A DNA stretch of 64,000 nucleotides from contig NC_062227.1 of the NCBI RefSeq assembly GCF_902686445.1, positions 27,024,777-27,088,776 of the forward strand. The letters are read 5' to 3'. A program made the position numbers and the translations under genes. Source of the stretch: Sciurus carolinensis. Taxonomy: Eukaryota > Chordata > Mammalia > Rodentia > Sciuridae. Shown here in pieces: positions 57,871-64,000 of this stretch; the stretch's first letter is position 1, and every line of letters starts with the position of its first letter. Under the pieces are notes generated by a model. It was not told where the DNA came from. It did not search any database and saw only the letters and a list, made by a program, of their open reading frames with translations.

Positions 57871-58330
57871 TTTAAAATTAAATTATTTTCCCTTTACAAT
57901 AAACTTCTTAGAAAATTAAAGGTTGTCTTGTAACAATGTCTGTTGAGAGTAGACATTTTAGCATAAGATTTGTTCTGGGATAGTAGATTTGTGAAATTTA
58001 GTTCTTTAGAGTTCTTTTGGGGACTGTGCTTTTAGGCAGATAAGAGATTTCAGGAGCTCAAATGTCCTCAGCATAAACATTTTTATGTTAATTTGGCATA
58101 TTTGGGGGTGGTGTTTTCAGATCACTTTTAATACCAAATACAGTATATGATACCTTGCATACTGTACGGTTCCATTTATATGAAATGGTAGAAAGGACAA
58201 GACTATAGTGAGAGAAACAGACCATAGTTTTCAGGAGCAGGGATTGGGATAGAAGTATTGATCACTAATAGGCACAGGAAACTTAATGGACTGCAAAAAG
58301 TATCCTGAGTAAAATGGTCTTCCCACAAAA
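57871..58330 (+). mobile_element. Probable old L1 3' UTR, sense, weak
   Basis: The stretch 58165-58290 ('ggttccatttatatgaaatg', 'agagaaacagaccatagt', 'aggagcagggattggg') resembles the old L1 3' UTR in sense. The first part is unassigned. Confidence 0.5.
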
Positions 58331-58589
58331 GTATACAATATTTTATAAATTAAATGAATATGTGCAATTGGTCAATTTCATTTTACATTTTCTATCGAAA
58401 TATTGGCTCATATATGATATATATCTTCTATATCACTATAATGCATATAGAAAAATTTGGGATCTTCTACAGAGACCTGATCCACTATATTATAATATTG
58501 AGTAATTTTTAATTCTCTTTAAATTTTCAGAATCTCAAAGATCTCGACTACTTTGTGCTTTGTAAAGTGAAAAATATTGAACAAATGAT

Positions 58590-60295
58590 ATTTTTTTTTC
58601 TTGATTTAAATTTTGTTTTTGACACATTATAATTGCATATATTTATGGGGTTCAGGCTATAATGTGAGGTTTTTATGCATGTATGTATTATGGGATGTTT
58701 AACTCAAGCTAATTAACACATGTATCATCTCATATCTCATTTATATATAATGAAAACACTTGAAATCTGCTGTTTTAGCAATTCTGAAATATCTAGTACA
58801 TTATCATTAACTCTGCTCCCATGCTCTGCAGTAGATCTTGTTAACTTGTTCCTTCTGGGGAAATGAAAATTTGTACCCTCCAATCAACATTTCCCAAGTT
58901 CTCCATCCCTACCCTCAAGTTTCAGCAACTACCATTCTACTCTCTACTTCTAAAAGCTTGACATTTTTAGATTGCACATGTGAAAGAAAGTGTGGTATTG
59001 GTCTTTCTCCGACTAAATTATTTCACTTAGCCTAATGCCCTTCAGGCTAATCCAAGTTGTCACAAATGTCAGAGTCTCATTCTTTTGTAAGACTTAATAG
59101 TATTCCCTTGTATATGTATGTGTGTGTAGGCATGTATCTGTGCATTTATATGTATGTGTGTATATACACATATTCCACATTTTATCTATTCATTCCTCCT
59201 TTGAGGTTCATTCAATCTTAGCTATTGACCTTTATGAATAAGACTGCAAAGCGCATCAGAGTGCATGTTGCTCTTTACATAGTGATTTCATTTCCTTTGG
59301 GTGTATACCCAGAAGTGGATTTCAGGATCACATGGTAATTTTATTTTTAGAATTTTGAGAAACTTTCATACCGTTTTCCATAATGGCTGTATTAATCTAC
59401 AATCCTGCCAACAGTATACAAGGGATCTTTTTTCTCCAAATCTTATCAACACATCCTTTGGGTTTTCTTTGTTGTTGTTAATAACTATTCTAACAGGTAT
59501 GAGGTGACACCTCATTATGGTTTTAATTTGCATTTCCCTGATGATCGGTGATGACAAGCTTTTGTGTCATCTTTTGAGAATTTTCAGGTATTTTGGCTGC
59601 TTAACGGGATCATTTGGTTTTTTTTGTTTGTTTGTTTTTGGTTTTGGTTTTTTTTTGCAGTTGAATTCCTTCTGTATTTTGGATTTTAAACCTTTATCAG
59701 TTTTATTGTTTGCACGTATTTTCTCTGAGCCTTTGGGTTGTTTCTTCACTTTATTAATTATCTTCTTTGTTGTGCTGAAGCTTTTTAGTTTGATGTGCTC
59801 TCATTTGTCAACTTTGCTTTAGTTGCGGTGCTCTTGGGGAGTCATATGAAGCAAAAATTATTGCCCAGGCCAATATCATGGAACTTTCCCCCTGTTCCCT
59901 ACCCTACAGTTTTGTAGTGTCAAGTGTTACATTTAAATCTTGAATCCACTCTGAGTTGAGTTTTTTAATAAAAAGTTTTATGTGAAATAAGGGACCAATT
60001 TCATTCCTCTGCATGTGGATATCCAGTTTTCCCAGCACCATTTTTTGAAGAGACTGCTTTGCCCATTGTGTGTTCTTGGCAACTGTGTTGAAATGCAGTT
60101 GACTACAAATACGTGACTCATTCTGGGCTCTGTAATCTCTCCATTAGTTGATGTATCTGTGTTTTATGCCAGTATCATACTGTTTTGATTATTGTATCTT
60201 GTTGGATGGTTTGAAATCAGGTGGTATAACACCTCCAACTTTATTATTTTTGCGCAAGACAACATTGGACTTCAACGCATCAAGAAAAGATTCAT
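58590..60295 (-). mobile_element. Old LINE-1, 3' UTR and ORF2 C-terminal part, antisense
   Basis: From left: 3' UTR reversed ('attataattgcatatatttatg' shortened, 'catctcatatctcatttat'). Then ORF2 reversed: 'gggtgtatacccagaagtgg', 'ttccataatggctgtattaa', 'atttgcatttccctgatgat', 'tatccagttttcccagcacc'. It stops near 60295. Convergent with the sense L1 ending just to its left. Confidence 0.9.
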
Positions 60296-61342
60296 GAAAA
60301 CTGAGAGCGTGTGCTTAATTCATTGTTACCTCTTCATATTCCTAGAATCGAGGAATGTCCTAAGTAATAAAATATAGAAAGTCCACATAACTGTGTCTAA
60401 ATTCTTATTCTTTTTCATTATTGACATAAATTGATTTATTTCCCAGATGATCTGCTAGTATGCTCTGGGTTTTATAGAAGTACTCAAAGGCTATCTTGAT
60501 GTCTTGATACAATTAAGTCAATCTACCAATACTATCCTTTTAGTCAAATTTTGAAGTGTATGTGGTCTGTGAGTTGGGGATTACTTTCACATTGGAAATT
60601 GCTAGAGACAAACTCTCCAGTCCTGTGAGAGGCAGCTCTGCTGTTTTCTCTGATAGTAAGTAAATGACAAACTGTTCCAATTCTCAGAATTGAAGCTGCT
60701 GAGTAATTTTCTGTAGTTACATCTCCTTGTCAATAATCGAGTGCTCTCAACCGTGAGCATCAAGTCCATAGGCTGGAAAAATGAGAGTGGCAATATATCC
60801 TAATACTGGTAATTATGTAATTTTTCTCATGGCAAATACAGATTGATCTTGTGTAAGTTATTTCCACCAACTCATTTTCTGTTATTACTAATCACATGTA
60901 TTTATAAATTTATATTGAATATTAAGTGCTGACAATACTGAAGAATCTTTTGTCCTGATTCCAAAAATTGAAAATGAATTTTTTTATTATCTGTATTTGA
61001 CTGCATCATCCTCAAACTGAGAGATGAGAACAAAGGGATTGATGGCAGTACTTTGAAATGCCATTTTCTTTCATAAATAGTGACAAAATTAATAATTTTT
61101 TTCAATTGAGTTTGTTGCTGTTGATTCAAAACATCAGTTTTTCCATGCTGAAGTTCTAGAATTCAAAGTGTTGTAAAGGTTATATTAATGCTAGCACCCA
61201 AAGAGACCTCATTAAATTTCATCATGCACAATAGATCCTTGGGTAGTGATGGTCTTTGCAAATTTTTCACATTTTTTAAGCATCTAAGAATGGTTAAGTT
61301 ATTCTGCTTTTGAATCTTATGAGTTTCCTTTTTTCAGTAGGA

Positions 61343-61345
<3 letters not shown>
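60296..61345. other. Unassigned DNA
   Basis: No gene or repeat recognised. Confidence 0.45.

Positions 61346-61382
<37 letters not shown>
61346..61382 (+). repeat. (GT)n microsatellite
   Basis: About 18 GT units. Confidence 0.95.
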
Positions 61383-61384
<2 letters not shown>

Positions 61385-63201
61385 AAACTGTAATTAGTGT
61401 TTCCACCACAGATGTTTTCTAAAGCTTGAAAAGGGTAACTCTAATTCATTATAAATGAGGGCAAGAGTGAATTAAAATGAGAGCCTTTGATTGTTCTTCC
61501 AGGAGAGCAAATGGTGAGTGGGGTGCTCAGCCACATTTGACATGTTTCCCATTGGTGTTCTGTCTTTGCCTCCCACTTTGTTTTGCTACTGCTTTGGCTA
61601 AGAAGAGATTCATTATGTACTGTGGGGGTGTGTTCAAGAGAACATGACAATTAGAACTCTTGAGATGATGATGGCATACATAATTTAATGAACTACAATA
61701 AAAATAAATACTTTCGATTCAAAAATCAAAATCTTTCAAAAGTGGGTCCCAAGTCCTTGAATGTATCTAGAAAGAAAAAGAGAGCCCATCCAATAGACAC
61801 GGACTTCCATGTTTGGAGTTGTTATGGTCACTTCCCTGAGTGTACCAGCTGAAATGTGCAAACAGCTGTAAAAAGCAAGAGAGGAAGAAGCAGTGGAAAT
61901 GCGGGTAATTGTGCAATATTTCACTCTGTCTGTCTCACAATTGCCCTCTTTCAAAGCATGCTGTGCTTAGTGGGGAAATGCCCCTAGCACCTTCTTGGGT
62001 GCTCCCAGTGATTTTTTTTTTTTGGAATTTAATTAACATGTTAATTAAATTTCACAAGGAAATGTTAAAAGCAAAGACAAGGTTGAAAGGAGAGGGGTTG
62101 AAGGGAAAGGAGACAAGTGATGAATCAAGCTCACTCTGGGAATGGGAGGGCAGAGACCTGAGGTGGTTGGAAGGATGGTTCTCAGACTGGAGGAGGAAAG
62201 AGGTGAACTTGTATGTGGAGAAGAGGGATGGGTTCCTTTCTAAATGAAAATGTTTTCCTGTTTAGAAACTTTCAGTGACTACTGCCTAAAGTATGTTCAG
62301 CTCACGGGGATCTGATGCCATCAGTGGCCAATCAGTATTATGTCTCATCAGTTTTTCCTCATTCTCACATGAAGCCTGTCTTTTAAAGTGCTGAATCCTA
62401 AGCATACCAAGTAGATCTGACCCATTTTAAAAATATAATTTCCTACCTATTAAAATCATCAGGACCCATTGGAAATGCCTCCACCTTCCCATAAACTCTA
62501 TGATGACCACCTGCAAGGTTTAAAATTAATTTCTCTTGTGAGAATCTCCCTTCTGATTATTAATATGTCTCTAGTAGAGCTTAGTTTCTAGTAAAGCTTC
62601 CCTTCCAGATCATGTACTAACTTCTTCTAGACTGTGCATTATCTTCTGTTAGCACGATTAGACACCCACTAAGTTTATGTTAGAATACACAGAAGAAAAT
62701 AATTCAAGACAATTCATCACCACATAAAGGAGGTAAAAAAAAAGTCTGAAGAGCTGTGTAATTTAAGATACTCTTTACTATTCTTTATTATTCCAGAGAT
62801 AATATATTTAAAACATTTTAAACTTTATACAATGCATTTTCATTAACTGTAGTTACCATAATGCCATAATGTGCATTATTGATACTTTACCTCCTAACTG
62901 AAATTGTCATGAAATGAAAACATCTATATTACCTTAATGAGAAGCCCTGTAGAATGTTTTGGATGTTAATAGTAATAAACACAAGACACTTAAGAACTGG
63001 AATCACAAAAGCAGATGTTCAGCGTAATGCCAATCTTTAGGCAGGTAAGTACATACGGATATTTTTTCAATAATTGAAACATGGTGGCTTAAGACTTCCA
63101 TTCCTAATGAAAGCAAGTAGTAAATGACTTTTTGAAAAATTCCAAAGGAGACCTTACTCTTCTCAGTTTTCTTTGCTATGGAACTCCTATATTTTCTTCA
63201 G
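61383..63201. other. Unassigned DNA
   Basis: No gene recognised. It holds a perfect palindrome at 62026 (listed separately). The frame 61909-62247 (112 codons) runs through a T run, the palindrome and a purine-rich stretch and shows no recognisable domain. Confidence 0.4.
62026..62051. repeat. 26-bp perfect palindrome
   Basis: Two 13-base arms with no spacer (left arm aatttaattaaca), each containing ttaattaa. A run of 12 T precedes it. It could be bound by homeodomain dimers (TAAT cores) or form a cruciform; neither is shown. Confidence 0.9.
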
Positions 63202-63279
63202 GAAAGGCTTTGTGCATTTTCCTGTTGCTTGCCCTTGATCTATTCGCTCATGCACAGAAAACAATGAACACCACATCTT
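63202..63279 (+). CDS. Candidate small internal exon, unproven
   Basis: A pyrimidine-rich tract ending in tatattttcttcag (AG at 63200-63201) is followed by 78 bases and then gtaagt (from 63280), a strong 5' splice site. In the frame starting at 63204 the segment is fully open and reads like the end of a signal peptide: ALCIFLLLALDLFAHAQ, then KTMNTTS. The other two frames have stops. I do not recognise the protein. No partner exon was found in the window, so chance or a decoy exon is quite possible. Start and end are the presumed splice sites, not a complete coding sequence. Confidence 0.25.
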
Positions 63280-64000
63280 GTAAGTGAAGACTTGCATTGA
63301 GAATTGGCTTAATGCATTGTTCAAGATTCAGCCTGCACTTGAATTGGACTTTGATTTTAATATCATATTACAACTTTCAGATTTTCTACTGTCTTTCATG
63401 CAGTGTAGTTTCATGGTTCAGCAGTTCACATCTTAATGATTGTTATTCTCTATGAAGATGTGTAAATTTTGCTGTGTTAAGTAGTAGAAATGCATTGAAT
63501 TTTCCTTCAGATCATGGATGGTGAAACCATAGAGCAATGTTTTAGTGACATCTGGAATTCAAAGCATCTGGGGAAGTGGTAGAGCTTTTGTCATCCCTGG
63601 ATATTAGGATACCTCTTATCTCATGGTAGGGACATATTCCCTTTAAACAGAAAATGTTCTGTGTTTTTATGTCTCTTGCTTATTCTTCTATACCTCCCCA
63701 AGTACAACTGTTCAGGTTATATTGAATCATTTTGGAGATCAAATTTCAGTTATTTGTAAACTCTCTGCCTTTCTCCCCTACCTCATATCTGCACTTGAAA
63801 TCCTGGAGGAGAACAAGAGAGATATTTAAATACAAACAAAATCATGGGTGAATAGGGAATATGCAGTTCACTTTTGGGATCTTGTTAACTTTCAGGCATT
63901 TTAATAGCTGTGAATTCAGTGTAATAGTTATTTATGAAAGAACAGCCGTAGTCCCTGGAAAACACGTTTTCCATATAATGCTTTTACTCCCAACTTGAGG
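63280..64000. other. Unassigned DNA
   Basis: Nothing recognised up to the window end. Confidence 0.45.

Noticed and set aside
61909..62247. 112-codon frame with a charged C-terminal part
   Set aside because: The frame crosses a 12-T run and a palindrome and ends in purine-rich DNA that gives Lys/Glu/Gly/Trp codons by composition. No domain is recognised.

Overview
This 64 kb window looks like non-coding DNA, intergenic or deep intronic, from a squirrel-like rodent nuclear genome. The strongest lineage marker is a set of dimeric SINEs. Each joins a 7SL-derived B1 half to a tRNA-derived ID half (B1-dID type), and single ID units lie beside them. LINE-1 copies with an unusual 3' end and many MaLR-type solo LTRs fit the same source. 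I recognise no complete protein-coding gene, no tRNA or rRNA gene and no CRISPR array. Nearly all open frames are short, and most lie inside repeats or simple-sequence tracts.

Layout. 1-7.8 kb: AT-rich unique DNA with a short Tigger-like MITE, one B1-dID, one MaLR LTR, a TTTC microsatellite, two ID SINEs and a MER2-like element. 7.8-11.9 kb: a minus-strand LINE-1 split by what looks like a retrocopied mRNA 3' end. 12-22 kb: scattered SINEs, MaLR LTRs and two complete non-autonomous DNA transposons. 22.5-23.8 kb: a larger Tigger-like element split by a SINE, then a MaLR LTR. 26-30.3 kb: an old minus-strand L1 broken by at least five later insertions. 31-36 kb: L2, LTR-like and ancient repeats, and a LINE-1 with an inverted 5' part (twin priming). 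39-43 kb: old L1 3' regions, SINEs and a Tigger remnant that keeps the first codons of its transposase. 44.5-45.1 kb: two MIRs. 45.1-50.4 kb: a stretch strikingly poor in recognisable repeats. 50.4-60.3 kb: SINEs, a MER2-like element, a recent-looking L1 tail insertion with an exact 17-bp target duplication and a 23-G run, an MLT1 LTR, an L2 end, a plus-strand old L1 carrying two SINEs, and a minus-strand old L1. 60.3-64 kb: mostly unassigned DNA with a 26-bp perfect palindrome and one candidate small exon.

No genes here act together. The window is best read as a history of transposition. Subfamily names rest on remembered consensus patterns, not on a search, and boundaries are usually good to about 10-30 bases unless a target duplication is stated. 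I found no convincing new biological system. The leads most worth checking are the candidate exon near 63.2 kb, the retrocopy inside the L1 at 9.1-9.9 kb, the odd 5' junction of the L1 tail at 52.68 kb, and the coding-like acidic segment inside the Tigger-like element at 22.85-23.00 kb.
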